This document shows, piece by piece, positions 1 to 10,664 of a stretch of DNA of 43,302 nt. The position numbers were made by a program, and so were the translations under genes. The stretch lies in contig CALDRG010000024.1 of NCBI GenBank assembly GCA_937911265.1, positions 1 to 43,302 on the forward strand. Direction: 5' to 3'. How positions within the stretch are numbered: position 1 is the first letter of the stretch; each line of letters opens with the position of its first letter. The notes below the pieces were generated by a model. The model was not told the origin of the DNA. It saw only the letters and a program-made list of their open reading frames with translations, and searched no databases. The DNA comes from Thalassarchaeum sp002495735. Its GTDB lineage: Archaea; Thermoplasmatota; Poseidoniia; Poseidoniales; Thalassarchaeaceae.

Positions 1-2475
<2,475 letters not shown>

Positions 2476-2700
2476 TTCTACAATCCCACCTTTGTGAGTC
2501 CTCTGGTGTCCAGGCATATCAATTCAGGTCTCTCAGGCCACCTCGTCTCCCCGCAGGGCGGGGCGGCCTCAACCTCTTATCCTGATACCTAATAGTACCA
2601 GGACGCACTAAATGCAAGTGGGCGACCTACCTTCGGTATTTGAACTAAGCGGGGTCCACACTCCCTCCTAAAGAGGGCGGTGGTAGGCATATACGAATTA
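2476..2700 (-). promoter_or_regulatory. 23S rRNA promoter and leader region
   Basis: This 225-base gene-free stretch separates the zinc-ribbon gene from the 23S 5' end. A TATA-like GTATATG lies at about 2687-2693 on the minus strand, directly after the stop codon of the gene upstream. The leader contains a perfect hairpin at 2549-2563 (6-bp stem of CCCCGC pairing with GCGGGG, 3-base loop) within a larger GC-rich arm, and a small CTGG/CCAG hairpin near 2502-2512. Such structures suit pre-rRNA processing. The promoter assignment is an inference, and no transcription start can be fixed by eye. Confidence 0.45.
2656..2683 (-). terminator. Hairpin between zinc-ribbon gene and 23S leader
   Basis: CCAC (2656-2659) pairs with GTGG (2680-2683), and CCCTC (2663-2667) pairs with GAGGG (2673-2677) around a 5-base loop, with a small internal loop between the two helices. 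It lies 18 bases past the stop codon of the zinc-ribbon gene. It may be the 3' end of that transcript or the first element of the rRNA leader. No T tract follows, so termination is not certain. Confidence 0.3.
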
Positions 2701-3024
2701 TTATTCAGCCTCATCCGGAATATGCTCTAGGCCATATGCCAGAGGATTAGAGATAGTGGCTTCTGGAATTCCCTCAAGGCCAAGTGCTAGGGAGGGCGCA
2801 GAAACCTCGTTGGACACCTCCTCCAAGCCAAAAGGCAAATCGGATGAAGGGACTGAGGGTGCTTGGCCTTCTAGGTCGAAAGGAAGATCGAGGTTTTCGT
2901 TAGTCTGCGTGGACTTGGGAGAACTGTTCGCCGCGCCCTCATTAGGAGTTTCTTCGTCACTGCCGCATGTGGGGCACGATGAAGTCCCCGATGAAACCAG
3001 TCCGCAAATCGGGCACTCGTACAC
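2701..3024 (-). CDS. Small zinc-ribbon protein with four 16-residue repeats
   Basis: A 107-residue protein of unknown function. Residues 1-22 form a zinc ribbon (C4, C7, C17, C20). After a polar Ser/Asn/Thr-rich linker, the C-terminal half carries four copies of a motif of the form L-x-x-(G/D)-L-E. They begin at residues 47 (LPFDLEG), 63 (LPFGLEE), 79 (LALGLEG) and 95 (LAYGLEH), exactly 16 residues apart. The last two are followed by IP. The linkers are acidic and probably disordered, so the repeats look like short binding motifs displayed by an adaptor protein. The start is a GTG; an in-frame stop lies just upstream, which limits alternatives. It follows the permease gene after 56 bases and may be cotranscribed with it. 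No known family was recognised for the repeat part. Confidence 0.75.
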   Translation of the reverse strand: MYECPICGLVSSGTSSCPTCGSDEETPNEGAANSSPKSTQTNENLDLPFDLEGQAPSVPSSDLPFGLEEVSNEVSAPSLALGLEGIPEATISNPLAYGLEHIPDEAE

Positions 3025-3080
3025 GGTGCTCGCTGCAGGAGTTCACGCTTCACGCTGTCGGAAGAGGCGGATGGTACTCG

Positions 3081-4451
3081 TCAAAGGGACGAGTACAGAG
3101 TGCCGTGGAATGCTATGATGAAGACGGTGGCGACGATACAAGTGATTACCATCACTGGAAGGCCGACTCTTATCCACTCTCTAGTGGTGATTGGTCGTGG
3201 CCCACGCTCGCTGATGGCTACTGTCATGACATTCGCACTCGAGCCTATCGGTGTGGCATTGCCGCCGAATCCCGCACCCATGGCCAAAGCCCAGAACAGC
3301 GGCTCTATTTCGATTGACGGGTCGGCCTCTCCGATGCTCACTATCACGGGTATCATAGCAGCGGTGAAGGGGATATTGTCAACTATTGCACTGGCAATTG
3401 CGGAAAACCAGACAACGGCCACCGCCAGCATCACCTGATCACTGCCGAAGTTGTTGTATATCCAGTAGGCGAGATCGGACAGATAGCCTACATTACCCAC
3501 TGCTCCGACTAGGATGAACAGGCCAGCGAAGAACAACAGGGCTGCCCACTCAATTTTCTCGGTCACCCTGTGCATCAGGCCATCACGGAGCTCGTTGTCC
3601 TCTGGCTTGGCCGCAACAAGAGCTAGCCCTGCTCCAGCGAGTGCAATAGCATGTATCTCGATATCAAGATGAAGGAATTCCTTCGCAGAGAACATCACCA
3701 CGGTCAGCGACAATATCGCCAGAGTTGTATACATTAATTTCCGGTCATCAACTGCATCCCACTCATCTTCTGCCAGAAGGGATTCTACACTATGTGGCTT
3801 TGATTCAGTCCAATCCTTGTAGTACCATCGCAGGTAACCCAAAGTAATAATCCAAGCAATCAGAGTTAGTATCCCTAGCCTCATTAGGAATCCATTGAAT
3901 CCGAAGTGATCCAAATCTCGGCTAGCTGCCTCGGCGGCAATCATGACATTGGGTGGATCCCCTACCATCGAGGCAACTCCACCTGTGTCTGACAGAATAG
4001 CTTCAGCTAGAAGAGGAGGTACTGGATTTATCTCCATCCGATTGCAAATTCTCAAGGTCACTGGGGCAATGATAATTATCGCAGTGACGTTGTCGATCAC
4101 CAGTGAAATCAGAGTAGTAATGGTTCCAAGAAGGACGATTAGTTTCCATGGGTCACCACCACTCATCTTTGCTGCTTTAATGGCGATGAACTCAAAGAAT
4201 CCGCAGAGTTCGAGGATCGCAGCGAATACCATCATACCAAGCAGAAGTCCGATGACCTCGAACTCGATCCAGCCCAGCATGGTGTGCTCGAGAGAATCGC
4301 CATGAGTGCTGAAGACTCCGGTCCAGTGCCCGTACAGAAGCATGACAACCGAACCGAACCAAGCAGCAATGGTCCGGTGAAGGTACTCAGACAGAATGAG
4401 TACGAATGATACTACGAAAATCGCTAGAACCGCCTGCTGCTCAGTCACCAT
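3081..4451 (-). CDS. ArsB/NhaD-type ion transporter, IT superfamily permease
   Basis: A 456-residue integral membrane protein with about 11-12 hydrophobic segments. It shows the internal duplication of the ion transporter superfamily that includes ArsB, NhaD and the P protein. The first half has IDNVTAIIIIAPVTL followed by GGVASMVGDPPNVMI. The second half has the matching IVDNIPFTAAMIPV and GGNATPIGSSANVM. The paired D-N and G-x-x-x-N-x-x hairpin motifs form the substrate and ion site in this superfamily. The substrate cannot be read from sequence: Na+/H+ exchange, arsenite or silicate export, or anion transport are all possible. Its own TATA-like box lies about 27 bases upstream, consistent with a leaderless message. 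Confidence 0.88.
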   Translation of the reverse strand: MVTEQQAVLAIFVVSFVLILSEYLHRTIAAWFGSVVMLLYGHWTGVFSTHGDSLEHTMLGWIEFEVIGLLLGMMVFAAILELCGFFEFIAIKAAKMSGGDPWKLIVLLGTITTLISLVIDNVTAIIIIAPVTLRICNRMEINPVPPLLAEAILSDTGGVASMVGDPPNVMIAAEAASRDLDHFGFNGFLMRLGILTLIAWIITLGYLRWYYKDWTESKPHSVESLLAEDEWDAVDDRKLMYTTLAILSLTVVMFSAKEFLHLDIEIHAIALAGAGLALVAAKPEDNELRDGLMHRVTEKIEWAALLFFAGLFILVGAVGNVGYLSDLAYWIYNNFGSDQVMLAVAVVWFSAIASAIVDNIPFTAAMIPVIVSIGEADPSIEIEPLFWALAMGAGFGGNATPIGSSANVMTVAISERGPRPITTREWIRVGLPVMVITCIVATVFIIAFHGTLYSSL

Positions 4452-4473
4452 GGCGCGGCGAGCCTTAACGCCT

Positions 4474-4482
4474 CTAAATAAG
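4474..4482 (-). promoter_or_regulatory. TATA-like box for the permease gene
   Basis: The minus strand reads CTTATTTAG here, centred about 27 bases before the permease ATG at 4451. This is the spacing expected when transcription starts at or within a base or two of the start codon. No Shine-Dalgarno-like sequence lies between the box and the ATG, which fits a leaderless transcript. The assignment rests on position and composition only. Confidence 0.45.
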
Positions 4483-4523
4483 TGAGCATGGCGGCTATCT
4501 GCAGAGAGGTTAGTTTTCTCGGA

Positions 4524-4808
4524 CTAACTCCTACCGGACCAGAAAACCGCGGTGTTCCCTCTGCTGAGAACTAATCTGGAGCCAGTAGCATCGGCGAGGC
4601 CTTCGAACGCCTGTGTCCTCTCGGAGGAGCCACTTAGCAAACCTCGGTTGGCCTTCGCCTTGACTAGTCCTCTCTTGCTGAGTTGGTCGCTCAACTCTGA
4701 TACCACTGAGTCGGTGATTCCTTCCTTACCTATCCTGATGGTAACAGGAGTAGATTTGTCCTTCGCCTGTCGAAGGATTGATTGAGGAAATTTTTCACTA
4801 ATTTTAAT
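4524..4808 (-). CDS. YhbY/CRM-domain RNA-binding protein, start codon unusual
   Basis: A CRS1-YhbY (CRM) domain protein. This family binds RNA and in bacteria associates with pre-50S ribosomes. Seen features are the N-terminal TPVTIRIGKEGITDSVV segment (IGK-x-G loop), KRGLVKAKAN, and the C-terminal LADATGSRLVLSRGNTAV. The reading frame is open from the preceding stop, but no ATG, GTG or TTG precedes the conserved N-terminal part. The only in-frame GTG (4706) would remove the first strand and the IGK-x-G loop. An ATT at 4808 follows a GGGGG tract and would give 94 residues, close to the usual length of about 97; an ATT at 4802 is also possible. The coordinates assume the 4808 start. It is directly downstream of rnp4, a neighbourhood known in other archaea. 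Confidence 0.75.
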   Translation of the reverse strand: MKISEKFPQSILRQAKDKSTPVTIRIGKEGITDSVVSELSDQLSKRGLVKAKANRGLLSGSSERTQAFEGLADATGSRLVLSRGNTAVFWSGRS

Positions 4809-4814
4809 CGCCCC

Positions 4815-5129
4815 CTAGAAATCAGGTCCCGAACGTTCTATCCTGCCACAGTCCTTGCAGGTTATAATCAGCATGCCGACTGAGATTCTGAATCTCGCAT
4901 TGCGACCAGGGATCAGTGCCGCTTCGCAACCCCTGCAAATCAGTCTGGTGATTTGCGATTCCGGGCGTTCGCCATGTCGCTTCCCAATTCTGAGTATGTC
5001 CCTCGCAGCAGCGTCGACAGTCTCGGGGTCCGTAGTCCCATAGGATAGCAGGACTGTGGATAGTTCGTCAATGGCCTTTGAGGCTCTCCTCTTCCTCCTC
5101 GAGTCTTTATTGCGCCGCCGGTTAGTCAT
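4815..5129 (-). CDS. rnp4: Ribonuclease P protein subunit Rnp4 (Rpp21/Rpr2 family)
   Basis: A 104-residue homologue of the archaeal RNase P protein that pairs with Rnp1 (Rpp29) and helps the RNA subunit cut 5' leaders from pre-tRNA. The N-terminal third is very basic and helical (repeated R/K up to about residue 18). The C-terminal half is the zinc ribbon, with ICRGC (C65, C68) and ITCKDC (C91, C94) flanking the conserved LIPGRNARFR strand, which matches the family's LVPGxNARVR. Its start overlaps the end of adk by 8 bases, and it is followed closely by the CRM-domain gene, so the three are probably one operon. Confidence 0.92.
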   Translation of the reverse strand: MTNRRRNKDSRRKRRASKAIDELSTVLLSYGTTDPETVDAAARDILRIGKRHGERPESQITRLICRGCEAALIPGRNARFRISVGMLIITCKDCGRIERSGPDF

Positions 5130-5760
5130 CTCGACCCCTCAGTGATGCAATAGCAGCCTCGATGGCGCTTCCTACTTCCTCAATAGATTGGTTTCCGTCG
5201 ATTCTTATGAGTACCCCTCTCTGCTCATACCAACCCGCGAGAGGTGCGGTCTGCTCGTGATAGGCGGACAGCCTGTTCCGCACCGTGCCCTCAGTGTCGT
5301 CCTTTCGTTGAACGACTCGTGCGGAGATCTCAGGAGGAGGGGGATTGAATCTGATGTGGTAAATCATCCCGGTCTCCGGATCCATTCTCCTGCCCACTAT
5401 CCGCTCGACGATGGCCTCGTCAGGAACCTCAATAGAAATCACGGCAGAGACTCCTTCCACCTCGGCCAGCGCCTCAGCCTGGGCGATTGTCCTCGGGTAG
5501 CCGTCCAACAGTAGGCCAGACACAGCATCGGGCTCCTGCAACCTCTCCGAGATTAGCCCGATAATCACTTCATCGGGGACCAATAGGCCAGATTCCATGT
5601 AGCCCTTGGCCTCGGACCCCATTTCAGAGCCCGAAGCTACAGCGGCGCGGAGCATATCTCCGGTCGATACCTGAGGCTTGCCGGTGAGAGATGAAATCCT
5701 GCTGGCCTGAGTACCCTTGCCGGCACCCGGGGGGCCGAACAGCACTATCGAGCCACTCAT
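5122..5760 (-). CDS. adk: Adenylate kinase, bacterial/eukaryotic type
   Basis: A 212-residue adenylate kinase that interconverts ATP plus AMP with two ADP. The P-loop GPPGAGKGT is at residues 9-17, the AMP-site DGYPRT at 86-91, and a long LID begins at GRRMDPETGMIYH (about 123). The LID lacks the four-cysteine zinc site. This is the long-LID Adk found in bacteria and eukaryotes rather than the archaeal AdkA family. The reading frame extends upstream to 5880, but that part overlaps the subtilase gene and has no homology; the ATG at 5760 begins directly with the family N-terminus MSGSIVLFG. It lies 40 bases after the subtilase stop and overlaps rnp4. Confidence 0.96.
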   Translation of the reverse strand: MSGSIVLFGPPGAGKGTQASRISSLTGKPQVSTGDMLRAAVASGSEMGSEAKGYMESGLLVPDEVIIGLISERLQEPDAVSGLLLDGYPRTIAQAEALAEVEGVSAVISIEVPDEAIVERIVGRRMDPETGMIYHIRFNPPPPEISARVVQRKDDTEGTVRNRLSAYHEQTAPLAGWYEQRGVLIRIDGNQSIEEVGSAIEAAIASLRGRDD

Positions 5761-5800
5761 GGTGCTTCGAGAGTGGCCCGAGTGATAAGCAAAGCGCAGA

Positions 5801-8800
5801 CTAAGGCTTGTTCTGCTCCCACCACAGGTGACCGTATGCGGTCCACTGTTCCATTGTCCAGCCATCGGGCAGACCGCCAAGGGGCAAGGGCGGAGACCCC
5901 TCAGCGCTAGAAAGTGGTTTGAGCATCGGAGACGACTGGGCTATGGCAGCTTGGATCTCATCATCGCTGACTCCACCGGTCAGTACCTCTCCTGAGGCTG
6001 AGGTCTCCAAGGCGGCTGCCTTTCGCTCGGATTGAGTTCCAGCCAGTAGTGCCGAACCCTCGGGAATCAGTTCCTCCTCAGGGCTCAGGGAGGTCGTCGA
6101 GGATCTGCGCATCCTCACTCCTGAGACTACGATGGAACCTAACAGGATGAGGAAGGTCAGTGCTAGGGTCCAATCTGGAAGTCCGAGGCTGTCAAGTATA
6201 CCGCCGAGTCCGCCTCTGTTGGAATCCCTAGCCTTGCTGATACCCACTTCCAGAGTGCCTTCCGTAATGGTAGGGAGTCCACTACCTGAGTAGGTTGAGT
6301 TGGTAGTGAATTGAATGTGAGTTAGACCATTCGAAGTCCCTTCGCTAGGGGTTACGGTAACTGCCACTGCGGAGGATTCGCCTGCCCCCAGAATCATTGG
6401 TTGGACCTGACTAATTTGTACTCCCCAGCCTTCTAGGTCGTCGGACCTGATGATTACCTCGGCCGGAGAGTTTCCCAGATTGGTTACTATGACTTCGAAT
6501 GTCCGCCCGTTGGCCCCGATGTCCTCAAACGACGATGAATCACAAGATACGTCAATCCATATCGAAGATAGTGTCTCTATTTCCATCTCCACCGTGTAAA
6601 TGTATACATCGTCACCGGAAGGAGGGGTGACTTCGATGATGACTGAAACCGTTTGACCTGCGGGCCCAACGGGGAGGCTACCGGGAAGATCGATGCCGAC
6701 CGTTATAGTGGCCTCTTGGTTCATCTCCATTGAGAAATCCCTGCCCGATAGGAACCCTCCCGACCAGCCGTCGGGAAGGGTACCCATTGTCAGACTGATA
6801 CCAAGGACGACATTTCCGGTGTTGTGAGCCTGTATGTTAGCTGTCCCGGGAATTCCCAGAGCAATGGCCATGGTGGCATTCCATGAGAGGTCCAAGGTGG
6901 CAATCTCCTGTACCACTAGGCGTGTGGCGTTGGTGACTGTGGGGCCACCAGCGAGGGTTGTACGTATGGTGATGGTATTGGACACCCCCCTATCTGCAGC
7001 AGGGGGGACGATGGTGACAATGGTGACAATGGAGGATGTCCCAGCAGGAATGTCGAGTGCGATCTCTTCTGATTGCACGTCCGAGCCCTCCGAAATCTGG
7101 ATTGGCCATGTGTTGAGGGACGAGAAAGCCTGTACTACGAACTGCATCGGGACGTTGCCGTCATTAGAGACGACAAGTTCGGTTGTGACTACGTCGTTAT
7201 TCAAGACGGGTCTCGGATCAGCTATCGCCAAAGGCCCGAGAGCGACTCCTTCAGAATCGAACAGCTCGGGAGAGAAGTCGAGACTCTCTAACACGGTGAC
7301 AACTGCCCATTCAATGGTCTCCAGTGTCGGGTCATTGACCGAAGTTGTGATGCACTCGATGTCTTGAGTGAATCCCGCGGAAGGCTGTCCGTCTTCGGCA
7401 TTGGGGACTCTGACTTTGATAGGAAGAGGGAGGAACTGGAGTCTGCTCAACGGTTCAAGGGTTATCTCGGACGATTGACTGTTGCCGATATGTATGGTCC
7501 AGCGGTCGGTAGTCTCGCAACTGACTGTGTACTGAGTCGGGCCGTTGCCAGTATTCTTGATAGAGAGTGAGAAGACAGCGAACTTGCCAGGCTCTGCTCC
7601 CAATCCTTCCGTCCCTGCGACTATGGTGTAAAGTCCCTCGACCCTCTCCACGAATGCTGTCAGCCTGATGCTGTGAGAAACTGTGGGCGCATTAGTGTCG
7701 AACAGAGTCAGGTCTGAGACGAAGGTCCCTGGCAGAGCGTAGATGACACCCGAAGGGCTGGACAAGTCAGTGTCCATGTCGGACATGTTCAGTGTGACTA
7801 CGACTCTGTCACCCTCCTCGCCGAACGGAGCCAGTGTCCACGGCCCGGATTCGTTGATTAGTTTCCACCACTCGTCCTGCGGAGAGTAAAGGACGCCGTC
7901 ATTACCCAGTAGTTGTACGGGCGAAACACTCAGACCTACTGAAATCTCCGAGGTTCCCTCATTGCGCATCTCGAGCTCGAAAAGGACCCAACTAGCTGTC
8001 CTTGGATCTAACGTCCTCGACATGGCTTGGGAGAGTTCAGCGGGGTTACTAGGTGTGCTACCGTCATCCATGAGAGGAGTGAGTCTGACTCCGATTTGAG
8101 AGACGATGACATGCAGTAGAATACGGTTGTTGTCATTTCCAGTGGACTCGTCATTGAGCTCGTCAACCTCTGAGTCCGAATCGAGTCTTAGCTCGAGGAC
8201 ATGCAGGCCAGTAGTCGAGAACGAATGAGGGAATGACAGTGAGTCGAGCATGCCTCCACCCAGAGAGGAGCGCTGTGAGGTGTGAATCATCGACCCCGCA
8301 GTGAGGTCCTCAACCTCGATTGAGTAGGTACCTGTATCAGCCGCGGCCTGATTCTTCCAAGCGGCCTCGACTAGGAAGGTATCGCCCTGTAGGGGACTCT
8401 CCACGGAACTCGAGAGAGAGCCCTCGAATACAGAAAGGTCTGCCTGCTCTAACTCGGTGGCCACCCCACTGAGTACGATGGCGTAGTCCTGCAGCGTCCC
8501 TCCTGCATGGCCGACCTCGACTGTCCATGTGCCCGAGGTGCTGGAAGGCAATCGTACCCTCTCCACATTGTTTAGTCGATCCTCACTGCCTCCCGCGACG
8601 CTGAACCCATTAGAGAACTGATTAGCGATGTATACAGTCCCCTCGGGAGAGGTCACCCTCAAGTCGAGGTCGTTTACCAACCGGGCTGCACTCTGGTCTG
8701 CTACTGCCGATCCTTCTCTATCGTTCCATACCAGCGTGATGTCCATGCCTTGGCTCGCGTCGATGTCGAAGGTGTAGAGGAAGGCATGGCCGGGCAGCAA

Positions 8801-10588
8801 CTCGCGTGAGTTGTCGTACAGGACTGACTGACTCTGCCCGCCTGAAGAGGGGTATAGGCTGTTCTGAAGATTGACCTGCCCCCACCCCTCAGCCGGATTG
8901 GGGATGTCAGGAATGCCAAGGTCCTCCGCGCCGTTAATCAGTATGGCTCGAATCAGATCCGAGCGGGGCTCGCTTATGCCCTCTGACTCCCTGAGATACT
9001 GCCTGACCATCGCTGCAGCGCCGGCGACTATGGGAGTGGCCATCGACGAGCCGTTGAGTGTCATGTACAGTGGGGTGCTTCCATCACCGTGAGTGGCACT
9101 CGAACACGAATCGCCATTGGCGAACTGTGCTTCTTCGGCCATAGCCGAGCAGATCATCACACCGGGAGCGACTAGGTCTGGTTTGATGCGCCCGTCAAGG
9201 GTCAATCCTCTAGATGAGAATCCGGGGACTGTGCCCTCAGCAGTGCTGCCGTACGCCCCGGTGGTCGAGGCTCCGACCGTCAGGACATTCTTGGCAGTCC
9301 CGGGCGGTGTAACGCTGCTGGCTCCACTCGAACCTAAATCACCGGCCGAGAAGAGAACCAGGAAGCGTGGGAAATCCACTATAAACGAGTCGGCGGATCT
9401 GGAGTCGGAACTGTATTCGCCGACGAGGTTTTCGTTCCCCCAACTATTGGTCTGTATACGTGCGCTGTTCTGCCACGAGTGAGTGAACATTTCGTACAGC
9501 GAACCCCAACGGGCGAGGACCCCGGAACTGTCAGCTTCAAGCTGATAGAAGTGGAAGGTAGCAGCAGGCACCATGCCCATGGTCGTCGAGTCGCCCGAAC
9601 CGTCTCCAAGCAGTGTGGCTGTCACATGAGTACCGTGCCCGCTATTCATGTCGGCGTTCGAGTTGTCGGGTCCAAACTGGTCATAGATTCCTCTGATTCG
9701 ATTCGTGAAGTCACCGTGGTCATCATCTAGGCCAGTGTCAGATATGGCAAGGACCTCGCCGCTCCCATTCAGCGTCCCACCTGAACTAATCAACGCACCG
9801 TTGATGCCACTGATTGAACTGGCGTTGGTATTGTGGATGACTATTTGCGAAGCTGAGCCAATGTGCAGAATCCTGCCATCCATAGCGAGAATTGGAATCC
9901 ATTTTGCATCAACAGAGCGGGGCTGGCACAGATAGGCGTCGCAAACCCCCCTGGGCCCTATTTCTCCGGAGACCAGCTGCAGATCCAGCGAGAGTTCTGC
10001 CAATTCATAGAAATCGAGATCTGGAGCTGGCGTCACGTCCAAATCGACTAGTATTCCATTCCTCCCTGATAGTGGAATCAACTCGGAAGCTACTCGCCAC
10101 GCCACTGGCAGCGCACCAGTCCATCTGACGCTTGGCAGCCTGTTGATTGACTCGACTACATCGGCGTTACTCAGCGTGTCCACGCGAACCACTACGGCGT
10201 CATCAGGAATCACATCTAGGATATCGACCCCCATGATGGAGAAGGTGTCCATCATGGCCGTCAAGTCAGAACTGTCGGATTGAACCAGAAGCATTCCCGT
10301 GCGCCTCAGGGCCTGCGGGTCGTACAGGTTCTCAGGGCCGAGAGGGATGGGGGCGTCCAACGGGTCGAACGAGCCGAACGGAGAGTACAGGAGGCCTGAT
10401 GACTCACGCAGTGGATAGGAGGTTATTGAGGCATCAATCTGTGACCACTGTGAGTTTGGAGGCACAGAAGCACCCCCTCCTTCATCACTGTCTGTAAAGA
10501 GGTCTTCCGAGGCGCTCGCAAGCACTCCGGTCCACGTAGACAAGAGCAGTGTTGTGAGAACCAGTATGACAGAGCGAGCCCTGAGCAT
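5801..10588 (-). CDS. Giant secreted, membrane-anchored subtilisin-like protease
   Basis: A 1595-residue S8-family serine protease on the cell surface. Residues 1-27 are a signal peptide. A prodomain-like region follows (about 90-250). The catalytic domain has D284 (AISDTGLDDDHG), H318 (SGHGTHV) and S515 (LNGSSMATPI). The usual oxyanion-hole Asn is replaced by Asp in FSAGDLG (D417). Residues about 560-720 resemble the C-terminal beta domain found behind such proteases. About 700 residues of repeated Ig-like, CARDB-like modules follow. A membrane helix lies at about 1473-1492, then RMRR and a cytoplasmic tail ending in the tryptophan-rich LPDGWTMEQWTAYGHLWWEQ. A role in degrading extracellular protein is inferred. 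An A-rich TATA-like box lies about 25 bases upstream of the ATG. Confidence 0.93.
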   Translation of the reverse strand: MLRARSVILVLTTLLLSTWTGVLASASEDLFTDSDEGGGASVPPNSQWSQIDASITSYPLRESSGLLYSPFGSFDPLDAPIPLGPENLYDPQALRRTGMLLVQSDSSDLTAMMDTFSIMGVDILDVIPDDAVVVRVDTLSNADVVESINRLPSVRWTGALPVAWRVASELIPLSGRNGILVDLDVTPAPDLDFYELAELSLDLQLVSGEIGPRGVCDAYLCQPRSVDAKWIPILAMDGRILHIGSASQIVIHNTNASSISGINGALISSGGTLNGSGEVLAISDTGLDDDHGDFTNRIRGIYDQFGPDNSNADMNSGHGTHVTATLLGDGSGDSTTMGMVPAATFHFYQLEADSSGVLARWGSLYEMFTHSWQNSARIQTNSWGNENLVGEYSSDSRSADSFIVDFPRFLVLFSAGDLGSSGASSVTPPGTAKNVLTVGASTTGAYGSTAEGTVPGFSSRGLTLDGRIKPDLVAPGVMICSAMAEEAQFANGDSCSSATHGDGSTPLYMTLNGSSMATPIVAGAAAMVRQYLRESEGISEPRSDLIRAILINGAEDLGIPDIPNPAEGWGQVNLQNSLYPSSGGQSQSVLYDNSRELLPGHAFLYTFDIDASQGMDITLVWNDREGSAVADQSAARLVNDLDLRVTSPEGTVYIANQFSNGFSVAGGSEDRLNNVERVRLPSSTSGTWTVEVGHAGGTLQDYAIVLSGVATELEQADLSVFEGSLSSSVESPLQGDTFLVEAAWKNQAAADTGTYSIEVEDLTAGSMIHTSQRSSLGGGMLDSLSFPHSFSTTGLHVLELRLDSDSEVDELNDESTGNDNNRILLHVIVSQIGVRLTPLMDDGSTPSNPAELSQAMSRTLDPRTASWVLFELEMRNEGTSEISVGLSVSPVQLLGNDGVLYSPQDEWWKLINESGPWTLAPFGEEGDRVVVTLNMSDMDTDLSSPSGVIYALPGTFVSDLTLFDTNAPTVSHSIRLTAFVERVEGLYTIVAGTEGLGAEPGKFAVFSLSIKNTGNGPTQYTVSCETTDRWTIHIGNSQSSEITLEPLSRLQFLPLPIKVRVPNAEDGQPSAGFTQDIECITTSVNDPTLETIEWAVVTVLESLDFSPELFDSEGVALGPLAIADPRPVLNNDVVTTELVVSNDGNVPMQFVVQAFSSLNTWPIQISEGSDVQSEEIALDIPAGTSSIVTIVTIVPPAADRGVSNTITIRTTLAGGPTVTNATRLVVQEIATLDLSWNATMAIALGIPGTANIQAHNTGNVVLGISLTMGTLPDGWSGGFLSGRDFSMEMNQEATITVGIDLPGSLPVGPAGQTVSVIIEVTPPSGDDVYIYTVEMEIETLSSIWIDVSCDSSSFEDIGANGRTFEVIVTNLGNSPAEVIIRSDDLEGWGVQISQVQPMILGAGESSAVAVTVTPSEGTSNGLTHIQFTTNSTYSGSGLPTITEGTLEVGISKARDSNRGGLGGILDSLGLPDWTLALTFLILLGSIVVSGVRMRRSSTTSLSPEEELIPEGSALLAGTQSERKAAALETSASGEVLTGGVSDDEIQAAIAQSSPMLKPLSSAEGSPPLPLGGLPDGWTMEQWTAYGHLWWEQNKP

Positions 10589-10607
10589 GCAACAGCCGAC
10601 CCGAGGG

Positions 10608-10616
10608 GGCTTTTTG
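10608..10616 (-). promoter_or_regulatory. TATA-like box for the subtilase gene
   Basis: The minus strand reads TCAAAAAGC at this spot, centred about 25 bases before the ATG at 10588. The spacing suggests that transcription begins very close to the start codon. The sequence downstream of the box has no clear ribosome binding site. This is a positional inference. Confidence 0.35.
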
Positions 10617-10664
10617 ACCGTTCATACTAGGTGTACCACGAAACTCGCCAACATGAAGGCGCTT

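Noticed and set aside
5761..5880. Longer N-terminus for adenylate kinase
   Set aside because: It overlaps the subtilase gene in another frame and precedes the true MSGSIVLFG start without homology.
7614..7640. Possible frameshift in the long stalk of the subtilase
   Set aside because: The frame is open from signal peptide to cytoplasmic tail and Ig-like strands continue on both sides.
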